From: Hymenobacter setariae
GTDB taxonomy: Bacteria; Bacteroidota; Bacteroidia; Cytophagales; Hymenobacteraceae
Reading direction: 5' to 3'
Assembly (NCBI RefSeq): GCF_007713685.1
Contig: NZ_VMRJ01000008.1
Coordinates: forward strand, 124,001-188,000
DNA length: 64,000 bases
The notes beneath the pieces were generated by a model, which worked only from the letters and a program-made list of their open reading frames with translations, did not search any database and was not told the origin of the DNA. This document shows, in pieces, positions 33,626 to 41,983 of the stretch. Each line of letters begins with the position of its first letter. The stretch's first letter is position 1. The position numbers and the translations under genes are program-made.

Positions 33626-34717
33626 TTACTCCGCACCCTTTTTGCCCTGGCTCATAGCCGCGTAGGGCCCGAACTGGTGCTGGTGCTGGGTAAACTGGTC
33701 GGCGTAAGGGGGGTAGGGGCAGTCGACGGGCTTCTTACTTAGGTCAGGGTAGTCCTTTTCGAGGTGGGCCATGCGGGGCCGGGGCATCGAGTTGATGTAG
33801 GCCGCGATGTCGTAGGCATCGGCATCGGAGAGAATGGTGTGCTCGGCGGTGGCCCCGAAGGGCATGTTGGCCTTGATAAAGCGGGCCGCCGTTTGCAGGC
33901 GGTGCATGCCGGCCCCGTCGTTGTAGCTGTCGGGGCCCCACAAGGGCGGGTACTGGTACTGCGCGTCGGAGCTGGCGCGCTGGCCCTGACCGCCCGCCCC
34001 GTGGCAGCTGGCGCACTGCTGGGCATACAGTACTTTGCCCTGGCCCAGGTCGGCCGCCCGGTTCGGAAACGTGACTTTTACGAAGCTCTGGCCCTTCACT
34101 TTTTCCCCTACCGGCACCTGGCGGCCCAGCCACTTCATGTAGGTCACCAGGGCCTTCATCTCCTTGCCGTCGAGGGGCAGCGGGCGGCCGTTGAGGCTGC
34201 GGGTCATGCAGCCGTTGATGCGGTCTTCGAGGGTGCTAATGGCATTCTCGCGGCCTTTGTAGGTGGGGTAAATACCCCAGATGCCCACATAGGGGGCCGA
34301 AAAGGCCTTTTGGCCGGCTTGCAGGTGGCAGTTCTGGCAGGCCAGGTTGCTGCCCGCCAGGCGCAGCAGCGGGTCTTTTACCTGGGGCCCCAGGTACTGC
34401 GGGGTGTGGGCAATCAGCTCGTGGCCGTAGCGAATCAGCTCGCCCTCGGGGTTGTGTTTTACGCTGTCGAGCAGGAACCGGGCCGGGGCGAAGAAATTGG
34501 CGGACTGCTTCGGGGCCGAGCCAGCCCCCGCAACCGGCGCGGCCGTCGTAGCGGCCAGCGGCGCGGCGGGCCGGGGCGGAAACACCAGCAGGTAGGCCGT
34601 CACGGCCACTACCAGCACCAGCAGGCCGGTGAGCCAGGTCAGCAGGCCGGCCACTTTCACAAACACCTGCTTGTCTTCGGGTTGCAGACGGGGAGTAGGG
34701 TCAGGAGGCGTGGCCAT
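33626..34717 (-). CDS. tsdA: Dihaem c-type cytochrome, TsdA-like (thiosulfate dehydrogenase family)
   Basis: This 363-aa protein starts at the ATG at 34717. It has one N-terminal membrane anchor (residues 22-47) and two haem-binding motifs, C127QNCH and C235ASCH. Cys170 in RINGCMTRSLNGRPL sits where TsdA supplies a Cys ligand to haem 1, and KANMPFG (Met285) is the likely haem 2 ligand. TsdA oxidises thiosulfate to tetrathionate or runs the reverse reaction. A SoxX-like or general electron carrier role is the alternative. It lies between yeiH and dsrE in one operon and could also accept electrons from the sulfite oxidase. Confidence 0.82.
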   Translation of the reverse strand: MATPPDPTPRLQPEDKQVFVKVAGLLTWLTGLLVLVVAVTAYLLVFPPRPAAPLAATTAAPVAGAGSAPKQSANFFAPARFLLDSVKHNPEGELIRYGHELIAHTPQYLGPQVKDPLLRLAGSNLACQNCHLQAGQKAFSAPYVGIWGIYPTYKGRENAISTLEDRINGCMTRSLNGRPLPLDGKEMKALVTYMKWLGRQVPVGEKVKGQSFVKVTFPNRAADLGQGKVLYAQQCASCHGAGGQGQRASSDAQYQYPPLWGPDSYNDGAGMHRLQTAARFIKANMPFGATAEHTILSDADAYDIAAYINSMPRPRMAHLEKDYPDLSKKPVDCPYPPYADQFTQHQHQFGPYAAMSQGKKGAE

Positions 34718-34811
34718 GGCGGAGAGGATTGCTAAAAGAGCCTGTTTATCAGCGGGCTGGCACCCGTATTGGCCGAGCCGGCAGCATTTGCCACCGGCCC
34801 GGCGCACCAGC

Positions 34812-35909
34812 CTAGACGGCGTGCAGAATGACGTAGAGCGAGGCGGTCGAAATCACTACCCACAGCAGCACGCCCAGCACGTAGGGCTTGATGCCTACCG
34901 ACTTTACGACCTTAGCCGACAGCCCCGCGCCGATGAAGAACAGCGTGACCGTGAGGCCGATTTTGGCCAGGTTCACCATCACCGGCCCCAGGGGCTTGGC
35001 GGCGGGCACGAACGTGTTGACCAGCATGGCCAGGATGAAGCCGAAAATGAAGTAGGGAATCTTGATTTTAACGCCCTTCTGCTTGAAAATCATGGCCGTG
35101 CCGATGGCCACCGGGATAATCCAGAGCGCTCGCGCCAGCTTCACCGTAGTGGCTACTTCCAGGGCCTGGTTGCCGTAAGCGGCCGCCGCGCCCACCACCG
35201 AGCTGGTATCGTGGATGGCGATGGCGCACCACAGGCCAAACTGGTTCTGGCTCATGTGCAGGGCGTGGCCGATGGGCGGGAAGGCGAACAGCGCAATGGC
35301 ATTGAGCACGAACACCGTGCCCAGACCCACCGACATCTCCTCGTCTTTGGCCCGCAGCACCGGCCCGATGGCCGCGATGGCCGAGCCGCCGCAGATAGCA
35401 GTGCCGCACGAAATCAGGTGCACCACGTGCTTACCCAGACCCAGCCACTTCCCGACGAAGTAGCCTAGAAACAGCGTGCCGAAGATGGAGACGACCGTGA
35501 ACAGGATACCTTCCTTGCCGGCCTGCACCGCCGCGTGGGCGTTCATGCCAAAGCCCAGGCCAATCACCGAGAATTGCAGCAGCTTGTGCGTAAAGGCTTT
35601 GGTGTGGCTGGTGAAGGGGTTGCCCACCGTTTGGGCCAGCACCAGCCCTAGGGCCAGCGCGATGGGCGGCGAGGCCCAGGGCGTGAGGCAAAACACCAGA
35701 AACAGCCCGAACACCACCTGCCGCAAGGTAAAATCCTGCCCAAAAGCCACGCGGGGCGTGTGCAGGTGCCGGAAGATGCCGGTGGTATTTACCCCTTCAT
35801 CAAGGGCGGCGGCGGCGTGGTCCTGCTCGGCCGGCGAGGCGAAGAGCATCGGCTCGGCGCTGTGCTCGGGCTGCGGTGTGGGGGGCGCGGGAGTGGTGAG
35901 GTGGCTCAT
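34812..35909 (-). CDS. yeiH: YeiH-family putative sulfate/sulfite exporter
   Basis: This 365-aa protein of the YeiH (Cons_hypoth698) family has about ten transmembrane helices and family signatures SCGTAICGGSAIAAIGPVLR and CAIAIHDTSSVVGAAAAYGN. Members are regulated by LysR proteins of the CysL/YeiE type, and one lies nearby at 38072. The gene heads the operon yeiH, tsdA, dsrE, binding protein, acfC. A GTTAT-N5-ATAACCAT dyad lies 65 nt upstream of its start. Confidence 0.9.
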   Translation of the reverse strand: MSHLTTPAPPTPQPEHSAEPMLFASPAEQDHAAAALDEGVNTTGIFRHLHTPRVAFGQDFTLRQVVFGLFLVFCLTPWASPPIALALGLVLAQTVGNPFTSHTKAFTHKLLQFSVIGLGFGMNAHAAVQAGKEGILFTVVSIFGTLFLGYFVGKWLGLGKHVVHLISCGTAICGGSAIAAIGPVLRAKDEEMSVGLGTVFVLNAIALFAFPPIGHALHMSQNQFGLWCAIAIHDTSSVVGAAAAYGNQALEVATTVKLARALWIIPVAIGTAMIFKQKGVKIKIPYFIFGFILAMLVNTFVPAAKPLGPVMVNLAKIGLTVTLFFIGAGLSAKVVKSVGIKPYVLGVLLWVVISTASLYVILHAV

Positions 35910-35973
35910 GGGGAAGTGGTTGTTATCTGGAGCAAATTTACGGCGCTTGCCCCTTGCTAGTTTATCTTAAAAT

Positions 35974-35991
35974 GTTATGCGTAATAACCAT
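35974..35991 (-). promoter_or_regulatory. LysR-type dyad upstream of yeiH
   Basis: GTTAT-GCGTA-ATAACCAT is a dyad with a 5-nt spacer, of the size and AT-type expected for a LysR binding site. The same flanks recur at 37458-37475 and, one base changed, at 36790-36806. A second overlapping palindrome (ATAACCA-T-TGGTTAT, 35984-35998) extends it. Confidence 0.6.
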
Positions 35992-35994
35992 TGG

Positions 35995-36648
35995 TTATGA
36001 CAGGGAGCCGTAGCGTTCCCGGCACAGGGTAAGCAGCCGCGCGGCGGCCGGGGGCAGCGGCTGGTCGGGGCGGCGCACGCTCACCAGCGGGCGCGTCAGG
36101 CGCAGCCCCAGCACCCACACTTCTTCCAGTGCGCCGGCCAGCAGCTCGCGGGCCACCGCCCGGCGCGGCAGCAGCCCGATGGTACCCGGCGCGGCCAACA
36201 GGCGCTCCTTGATGGCCGCCAGCTGCGGCAGGTAGCGCACCTGCGGCAGCGCGGCCAGCTCCACGCCGTGCGCCTGCCGCAAGTGCTGCTCGATGCAGGC
36301 CAGCGTACCCGACCCCGGCTCGCGCAGCGCCAGCGGCCCGGCCAGCACCTGGGCCAGCGGCAACGGGCGCGGCGGGGGGCCGCCCGGGGTAGCCTGGCGC
36401 ACGGCCACCAGCTCGTCGTGCAGCAGGTGCTCGTAGTGCAGGCGGGGGCAGCGCTCCAGGCCTTCCACAAAGCCCAAATCCAGCTCGCCCCGGCGCAGGC
36501 AGTCGGCCACCTGGCCGGTGGGCAGGTGACGCAGCTGCACCTGCAGGCCGGGCAAATGCCGTTGCAGGCTGGCCAGCAAAACGGGCAGCACGTAGCCGCT
36601 CAGCGTGGCGCTGGCGCCCAGGCGCAGCACTAGGGAATCGGATGACAT
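35995..36648 (-). CDS. LysR substrate-binding domain lacking the HTH
   Basis: This 217-aa product starts at the ATG at 36648 (MSSDSLVLRLGASATLSGYV). It aligns from LRLGAS onward with the effector-binding domain of the full LysR at 38072-39001 (shared RRGELDLGFVEG, LHYEHLL-DELVAVR, LREPGSGTL). The 90 or so residues that carry the winged helix are absent, and the upstream sequence does not encode them. It is either a decayed regulator or a stand-alone sulfur-ligand sensor that could heterodimerise with the intact paralogue. Its sequence is otherwise uninterrupted. Confidence 0.7.
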   Translation of the reverse strand: MSSDSLVLRLGASATLSGYVLPVLLASLQRHLPGLQVQLRHLPTGQVADCLRRGELDLGFVEGLERCPRLHYEHLLHDELVAVRQATPGGPPPRPLPLAQVLAGPLALREPGSGTLACIEQHLRQAHGVELAALPQVRYLPQLAAIKERLLAAPGTIGLLPRRAVARELLAGALEEVWVLGLRLTRPLVSVRRPDQPLPPAAARLLTLCRERYGSLS

Positions 36649-36789
36649 CGGGGCGGGTGGTAAAAAGTAGCCGGGCGGCCTGTTCTGCCCCGGCCAATCA
36701 ACTGCCAACTAGCCCGCTAGTACCAGGCGACCGGCGCTGATTGTGCGTCAAAATTACCTGGCTACCCCGCACCTTGTGTATTCCAAATG

Positions 36790-36806
36790 CTTATTCAGCA
36801 TAACCA
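36790..36806 (-). promoter_or_regulatory. LysR-type dyad upstream of the HTH-less LysR gene
   Basis: CTTAT-TCAGC-ATAACCA repeats the TTAT-N5-ATAACCA pattern found upstream of yeiH. It lies 142 nt before the ATG at 36648. Confidence 0.5.
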
Positions 36807-36929
36807 GAAATTATGAAGAGGCGCATGCCAGCCGCTCGCTCCCAGTCCCTAAATGCCGCCTGCCCGGCTGCCAGCTGGCCAAACCAGCGGCAACCGGGCA
36901 GGGGCCTAGGGCACGCGGCCAGCCGGGCG

Positions 36930-37316
36930 CTACAAGCTCGTCTGCTCGTTTTTCAGGTCGTACACGTCGCCGCCGGCGTAGCGGGGGTCGTCGAGGGCGT
37001 AGGCGGCGCGCTCCATGTCGTCATCGGCCCCGTGGGCGGCGATGATGGCGGCGGTAGCCTGGTTTTGCGCCACGTGGCCGCGCTGCTGGGCGGGGTCGGC
37101 CTGGGCATCGCTCATGCAGTAGTGCTCGGTAGCCGCCGCGTGCTTGCCCCGAAACGCGCTGAACTCGTCGGGGTTATCGTTGGAGCCGTCGTAGCTGGTT
37201 TCGCGGTAGGTGCGGGGCGCGTGGGGGTCGGCGGGGTGGCCGAAGTCGCCATAGTGGGGCGTGCCGGCGTGAGCTTCGTCGGCGGGGGTAGCGGGGTTTT
37301 CGGGGTGCTGGCTCAT
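36930..37316 (-). CDS. Small acidic hypothetical protein (paralogue 1)
   Basis: This 128-aa protein starts at the ATG at 37316. It is hydrophilic and acidic, with no signal peptide. It shares blocks with the 37595-37975 product: EAHAGTPHYGDFGHPAD, DPAQQRGHVAQNQATAAI, a (D/E)D-x-ERAA motif and DDPRYAGGDVYDLKNEQT near the C-terminus. The family was not recognised. The pair lies directly beside the LysR-regulated sulfur genes, and a copy of the LysR-type dyad lies 142 nt upstream, suggesting co-regulation. Confidence 0.6.
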   Translation of the reverse strand: MSQHPENPATPADEAHAGTPHYGDFGHPADPHAPRTYRETSYDGSNDNPDEFSAFRGKHAAATEHYCMSDAQADPAQQRGHVAQNQATAAIIAAHGADDDMERAAYALDDPRYAGGDVYDLKNEQTSL

Positions 37317-37457
37317 GCGTGAAAAGAGAAAAAGAGGTGATTGGAAGAAGTGAGTAGCCACGTTGTAGCCGCGCCGCCGAATCGCCCAGCGGGCACTGAC
37401 AGGGGCTGACGAACTCAAAAGTAGCGGACGAACTACGTGGTCAGGTTATTCAAAATA

Positions 37458-37475
37458 GTTATTGCGAATAACCAT
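37458..37475 (-). promoter_or_regulatory. LysR-type dyad upstream of paralogue 1
   Basis: GTTAT-TGCGA-ATAACCAT has the same flanks as the site before yeiH. It overlaps a wider inverted repeat, GGTTATTC (37444-37451) with GAATAACC (37466-37473). Confidence 0.55.
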
Positions 37476-37594
37476 TTTGAGCAGCCTCTTGACAGCTCAG
37501 CGCCCAGAAACCAGTCGTCACCCGCCTCCGGTTCTGCGCGTAGGCAGACGGGAAACGGGGGACGGCTAGTGTCTAGGCGTAGCATAGGCTTGTC

Positions 37595-37975
37595 CTAAAA
37601 GCCCGTCTGCTCGTCTTTTAAATCGAATTTGTCGCCGCCCGCATAGCGCGGGTCGTCCTCGGCAAAGGCGGCGCGCTCCACATCTTCGTCCTTGCCCTGG
37701 GCGGCCAGCACGGCGTCGGTAGCCCGGTTCTGGTCGGCGTGGCCGCGCTGCTGGGCAGGGTCGTAGGGGCCGGTTTCGCAGCCGCCGTGGGTGCCTTCGG
37801 GGTCCATGTAGCCGCCCACGTATTGGCGGTTAGGGTGGTGCTCCGGGGTAGCGGGCACGGTGGCCGGGTCGCCAAAGGTACCGTAGTGCGGGGTGCCGGC
37901 GTGGGCACTGTCGGCGGCAGGCTGGGCGGTTTCCGGCGTGGGCTGTTCGGCGTCGGGGGCAGGGTGGTTTTGCAT
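37595..37975 (-). CDS. Small acidic hypothetical protein (paralogue 2)
   Basis: This 126-aa protein starts at the ATG at 37975 and is paralogous to the 36930-37316 product. Shared blocks are SAHAGTPHYGTFGDPA, DPAQQRGHADQNRATDAV, ERAAFAEDDPRYAGGDKFDL and a KDEQTGF end. It is acidic, probably partly disordered and cytoplasmic. A degenerate version of the dyad (GTTAT-CGCTT-ATT, 38071-38083) lies about 95 nt upstream, overlapping the end of the LysR gene. The function is unknown. Confidence 0.6.
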   Translation of the reverse strand: MQNHPAPDAEQPTPETAQPAADSAHAGTPHYGTFGDPATVPATPEHHPNRQYVGGYMDPEGTHGGCETGPYDPAQQRGHADQNRATDAVLAAQGKDEDVERAAFAEDDPRYAGGDKFDLKDEQTGF

Positions 37976-38071
37976 GGTGAAAGGGGAAATAGCGGGCTTT
38001 GCCGCTGATAAGTAGCTGCTACGTAACCCTTCCACCTACGCCGGTTGTTCGCCCGGCGTTCAGTTGATTAG

Positions 38072-39001
38072 TTATCGCTTATTCCCTTTGGTTATGGAAA
38101 CGCTACCCTGGGCCTGCGCAAAGAGCCAGAACCGCTGGGCCGGGCGGGGCAGCGGCTGGCCCTGCACCCATACCGCCTCAAACTGCCGGGGCAGCGCCAG
38201 CCCGGCAATGGGCACCACTTCGAGCAGGCCCGCCGCTAGCTCGCGCGTCAGCGCCTGCCGCGACACGAAGCCCAGGGCCGCCGGGGCGGCTTCGAGGTAG
38301 CTTTTGATGGCCTCCGTACTGTCTAGGTAAATAGCTACTGTCAGGTCGGAGAGCTTGATTTTGCGCTCGCGCAGGGCCATTTCCAGCACTTCCAGCGTGC
38401 CCGAGCCGCGCTCGCGCAGCACCAGCGGGCTCGCCAGGGCTTCGGCCAGGGGCAGGGCTTTGGCGGGCGGCCCAGCGGGCGTGGCCCGGCGCACGGCCAC
38501 CAGCTCGTCGGGCAGCAGCAGCTCGTAGTGCAGGTCGCGGCTTTTGGTGCGGCCCTCCACGAAGCCCAAATCCAGCTCGCCGCGCAGTAGCGCGTCGGCA
38601 ATGCGCTCGGAATTAGCATTAAGTAAGGTAAGCTGCACCTGCGGGTAGCGGGCCTGAAAGGCCGGTAGCCAGCCCGGCAGCACGTACTGGCTCAGGGTGG
38701 TGCTGGCCCCCAGGCGCAGGCGGCCGGCGGCTTCTTCGGGGTCGCGCAAGCCGGCCAGCTGCTCGTCGAGCTGTTGGGCCGAGGCGGCCACGGCCTCGGC
38801 GTGGGCGTGCAGCAGGCGGCCGGCCTCGGTGAGGCTTACGCGGTTGCCGCGCCGCTCCAGCAGGCGCTGGCCGTACTGGGCCTCCAGCTCCCGAATGTGC
38901 TTGGTGACGGCTGGCTGACTCACGAACAGCTCCTGGCCGGCCTTGGTAAAGCTCAGGTGCCGCGCCACGGCGGCGAATACGCGCAAGCGAAAATCGGACA
39001 T
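38072..39001 (-). CDS. LysR-family regulator (CysL/YeiE-like)
   Basis: This 309-aa full-length LysR has a winged helix at residues 1-60 (FRLRVFAAVARHLSFTKAGQ, FVSQPAVTKHIRELEAQYGQ), a dimerisation helix and a two-lobed effector domain (RLRLGASTTLSQYVLPGWLP, LRGELDLGFVEGRTKSR). The surroundings (yeiH, tsdA, dsrE) and family resemblance suggest a sulfite/sulfur-responsive activator of the locus. It probably recognises the repeated TTAT-N5-ATAACCA dyads; this is inference. It is divergent from the cation exchanger at 39088 across 86 nt. Confidence 0.9.
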   Translation of the reverse strand: MSDFRLRVFAAVARHLSFTKAGQELFVSQPAVTKHIRELEAQYGQRLLERRGNRVSLTEAGRLLHAHAEAVAASAQQLDEQLAGLRDPEEAAGRLRLGASTTLSQYVLPGWLPAFQARYPQVQLTLLNANSERIADALLRGELDLGFVEGRTKSRDLHYELLLPDELVAVRRATPAGPPAKALPLAEALASPLVLRERGSGTLEVLEMALRERKIKLSDLTVAIYLDSTEAIKSYLEAAPAALGFVSRQALTRELAAGLLEVVPIAGLALPRQFEAVWVQGQPLPRPAQRFWLFAQAQGSVSITKGNKR

Positions 39002-39087
39002 GGGCGCGAAGGTCGGGGCCGTAGCGCGGATTTTCCGGCAAAAAGGGCGGGCGGGCCGTATGGGCCTCCTACTTTACCTGCTCCCGC

Positions 39088-40140
39088 ATGTTCGCACACT
39101 TATCTATTCCCCTGTTGCTGCTGGCCTTTGCGGCGGCCGGGGCGGCCGTCTGGGTGGCCGGCATTTACCTGGCCAATGCCACCTCGGTGCTGGCCAAGCG
39201 CTTCGGGCTGGGCCAGGCGCTGGGCGGCCTGCTGCTGCTAGCCGTGGTCACCAACCTGCCCGAGCTGGCCATCACGGTCAGCGCCGCCCTGAGCCAGCAC
39301 CTGGAGCTGGCCATCGGCAACATCCTGGGCGGCATTGCGATGCAGACGCTGGTGCTGGTGGTGCTCGACGTATTTGGCCTGGGCAAAAAAGCGGCCCTCA
39401 CTTACCGGGCCGCCTCGCTGGCGCTGGCGCTGGAAGGCGTGCTGGTGCTGGCCGTGCTGGCGGCCGTGCTGGTGGGCAGCCAACTGCCGGCCGCCGTTAT
39501 CGTGGCCCGCGCGACCCCGGCGGGCCTGCTCATCCTAGGGCTCTGGGTGGTGGGCCTGTGGCTGATTGGGAAAGCGCAAAAAGGCTTGCCCTGGCAGGCG
39601 CACGACGCGGCCCCAACTGGCAGCCCGCCGCCTAAGCCCCCGGCCCCGGCCCAACCACAGCCCCCGGCCAGCACCGGGCGCACGGGGCTCGTATTCCTGG
39701 CTTCGGCCGTGGTGACACTGGTGGCCGGCGTGGTGCTGGAGCGCAGCGGCGACGCCTTGGCCACCCACTGGGGTTTGAGCGGCCTGCTGTTTGGGGCCAC
39801 GGTGCTGGCGGCGGCTACCTCGCTGCCCGAGGTATCGACTGGCCTGGCCTCGATGAAAGCGGGCGCGTATGAGCTGGCCGTCAGCGATATTTTTGGGGGC
39901 AACGCCTTTTTGCCGGTGCTGTTTGTGGTGGCCAGCGCGCTCTCGGGCCAGGCCGCGCTGCCCCACGCCGGCAAGGCTGACCTCTACCTCACAGGCCTGG
40001 GCATGCTGCTCACCTGCGTGTACGTCTATGGGCTGGTTTTCCGGCCGCAGCGGCAGGTGGCCCGCATGGGCCTCGACTCGCTGGCAGTGCTCGCGCTATA
40101 TGCGCTGGGTATGCTGGGGCTGCTGGCTATCAGTCACTAA
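39088..40140 (+). CDS. Sodium/calcium exchanger (CaCA) family protein
   Basis: This 350-aa membrane protein has two inverted alpha-repeats, each with an acidic site: VTNLPELAITVSAAL followed by AIGNILGGI, and ATSLPEVSTGLASM followed by AVSDIFGGNAFLPVLF. About five helices flank each repeat. A Pro-rich cytoplasmic loop of about 45 residues (GSPPPKPPAPAQPQPP) joins the halves. It exchanges Na+ or H+ for Ca2+ or another cation. It is 25 nt upstream of gpmA on the same strand and thus joins the left side of the fluoride-related cluster. Confidence 0.88.
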   Translation: MFAHLSIPLLLLAFAAAGAAVWVAGIYLANATSVLAKRFGLGQALGGLLLLAVVTNLPELAITVSAALSQHLELAIGNILGGIAMQTLVLVVLDVFGLGKKAALTYRAASLALALEGVLVLAVLAAVLVGSQLPAAVIVARATPAGLLILGLWVVGLWLIGKAQKGLPWQAHDAAPTGSPPPKPPAPAQPQPPASTGRTGLVFLASAVVTLVAGVVLERSGDALATHWGLSGLLFGATVLAAATSLPEVSTGLASMKAGAYELAVSDIFGGNAFLPVLFVVASALSGQAALPHAGKADLYLTGLGMLLTCVYVYGLVFRPQRQVARMGLDSLAVLALYALGMLGLLAISH

Positions 40141-40165
40141 CAACCCTACTACTTTTCCCTACCCC

Positions 40166-40858
40166 ATGCCCGACATCGTTTTGCTTCGCCACGGCGAGAG
40201 CACCACCAATTTGGCCAACGTCTTCACCGGCTGGACCGACGTGGACCTCACGCCCCAGGGCGTGGCCGAGGCCCACCGCGCCGGCCAGCTGCTGCACAAG
40301 CACGGTTTCCGCTTCGACGTGGGCTACACTTCCTACCTCAAGCGCACCATCAAAACGATGGACATCGTGCTGGAAGAGCTGGACCTGCTCTGGATTCCGG
40401 TGCAGAAGACCTGGCGGCTCAATGAGCGCTTCTACGGGGCGCTGCAGGGCCAGAACAAGGCCGCCGCCGAAGCCCAGTACGGGGCCGGGCAGGTACTGCT
40501 GTGGCGGCGCGACCCCTACGCGCACCCGCCTGCCATCACGCCCGCCGACCCGCGCTACCCCGGCCACGACCCGCGCTACCAGCACCTCACCGACCGCGAG
40601 CTGCCCCTGACCGAGAACCTGAGCGAAACGCTGGCCCGCGTCCTGCCCTTCTGGACCGAGACGGTAATGCCCGCCCTGCGCCAGCGGCAAAAAGTTATCG
40701 TCTGCGCCCACGGTAACAGCCTGCGGGCCCTAGTGCAGTACATCGACAAGCTCACCGACGAGCAGGTGACCCAGCTCGACATCGTAACCGGCGTGCCGAT
40801 GGTGTACCAGCTCAATGACAACCTGGAGCGGGTAAACCATTATTTGCTAACGGAATAG
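40166..40858 (+). CDS. gpmA: 2,3-bisphosphoglycerate-dependent phosphoglycerate mutase
   Basis: This 230-aa protein starts at the ATG at 40166 (MPDIVLLRHGESTTNLANVF), with the R-H-G phosphohistidine motif at residues 8-10. Further family blocks are FTGWTDVDLTPQGVAEAHRA, TSYLKRTIKTMDIVLEEL, WRLNERFYGALQGQNKAAA and the second catalytic His in IVCAHGNSLRALVQYI. It interconverts 3- and 2-phosphoglycerate in glycolysis, directly before enolase. It lies in the same neighbourhood as eno and the fluoride exporters, which suggests a stress-linked copy. The long frame upstream of the ATG overlaps the exchanger gene and is not used. Confidence 0.95.
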   Translation: MPDIVLLRHGESTTNLANVFTGWTDVDLTPQGVAEAHRAGQLLHKHGFRFDVGYTSYLKRTIKTMDIVLEELDLLWIPVQKTWRLNERFYGALQGQNKAAAEAQYGAGQVLLWRRDPYAHPPAITPADPRYPGHDPRYQHLTDRELPLTENLSETLARVLPFWTETVMPALRQRQKVIVCAHGNSLRALVQYIDKLTDEQVTQLDIVTGVPMVYQLNDNLERVNHYLLTE

Positions 40859-40860
40859 GG

Positions 40861-41862
40861 CTACGGCAGCGCCGCCACCTGCGCGGCCAGCTGGGTTAGC
40901 TCCTGCTTCAGCAGCGCCACGCTGGATTCGAGCTGGTCGTAGAAGTTGGCCCGCATTTGCAGCTCGCTGGCCGCGTAGGTGCCGCCGCGGCCGAAGAGCA
41001 GGTGCAGCAGGCGCTGCCGGTCAGCGGAACTTCTAGCCCCTAGCTCGCCGGTGGTTTGCCAGCGGTGCAGCAGGGCTTCGCGCCGCGAAAGCGCGCCCGT
41101 CGCGCCAGCGGGGGCCGTGAGGTAGGCCCACACCGGCGCGGCCAGGGTGCGCGGCTGCGTAGTCACCGGCCCTAGGTCCACTAAGCCAATGTTGGCCAGC
41201 GCGTTGCGGCGGTGTGCGTAGGAAATGCGCGCATCGGGGGCGTAGAGACTGAGCAACCCCAGCGCCGCCCCGGCCAGGCCAAACGCGATGCCAACCGGGC
41301 GGTAAATTGATTTGCGCACTTCCAGCAGCGCCAGCCCGCCGGTGACGACCGTGCCCAGGGCCCCGAGCACGATGGCCAGCAGCGTGTAGCGCCGGATGCG
41401 GCGAGCGGCCTGGTCGAGCAGGTAATCGGCCACCTGGTCGGCGCGCTCCTCCTCGCAGTCCAGCTCGGCGGTGGTGCTGCCCACCAGCAGGGCCAGGGCC
41501 GCCAGCTGCTCGCCCACGCGCTGCCGGGCGCTCAGGCGGGCCAGCGAGCCAAGTGGGGCCGCCACCAGCTGATGCAGGGCCGGCGCCAGGCCGTAGCGGT
41601 TGGCAGCGGCCAGCGTGGGGGCCGTGAAGTGGCGGCGCAGCAGGGTATCGGCCGCTAGCTGCGGGGCCGTCAGCACCGGGCCGGGGAGCGCGTAAGGCAG
41701 CTCGGCGGGGGCACACGCCACGGCAGCCGCCGGCGCGTCCAGCGCCCGCGAAGCGCCTACCTGCGCTACCACGCAGCCGCTCAGCCAGGCCAGCAGGGCA
41801 AAGCCGGCCCCGGCCGCCGCACGCCACCGCCGGGCCGCAGACAAGAAAGGGAAACTGGTCAT
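40861..41862 (-). CDS. Hypothetical lipoprotein with two internal membrane helices
   Basis: This 333-aa protein starts at the ATG at 41862. The N-terminal signal carries a lipobox LSGC (Cys30). Two hydrophobic helices lie near residues 150-200 (TLLAIVLGALGTVVTGGLAL and VGIAFGLAGAALGLLSLY). The remainder is helical and rich in Ala, Arg and Leu, ending in a coiled-coil-like QLESSVALLKQELTQLAAQV. The family was not recognised. It is transcribed towards gpmA (stops 2 nt apart) and away from the riboswitch-controlled operon, so it is probably not part of the fluoride regulon. Confidence 0.6.
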   Translation of the reverse strand: MTSFPFLSAARRWRAAAGAGFALLAWLSGCVVAQVGASRALDAPAAAVACAPAELPYALPGPVLTAPQLAADTLLRRHFTAPTLAAANRYGLAPALHQLVAAPLGSLARLSARQRVGEQLAALALLVGSTTAELDCEEERADQVADYLLDQAARRIRRYTLLAIVLGALGTVVTGGLALLEVRKSIYRPVGIAFGLAGAALGLLSLYAPDARISYAHRRNALANIGLVDLGPVTTQPRTLAAPVWAYLTAPAGATGALSRREALLHRWQTTGELGARSSADRQRLLHLLFGRGGTYAASELQMRANFYDQLESSVALLKQELTQLAAQVAALP

Positions 41863-41983
41863 GGCAGCAGGCAAAGAAGCCTCCTTAACGGCCGGGCCCG
41901 CCACAGGTTTTTAGCAATAATAGCCGGCAGGCTGCCCAATTATCACAACCCGCCCGTCGTCGCCTCGTATAAGGGCGCAGTAC

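Noticed and set aside
39003..39087. Stretch before the cation exchanger ending in GGGCCTCCTAC, resembling the 3' end of a fluoride riboswitch
   Set aside because: The 5' GATGG stem-loop and the AACCGCC strand are missing, so it does not meet the consensus.
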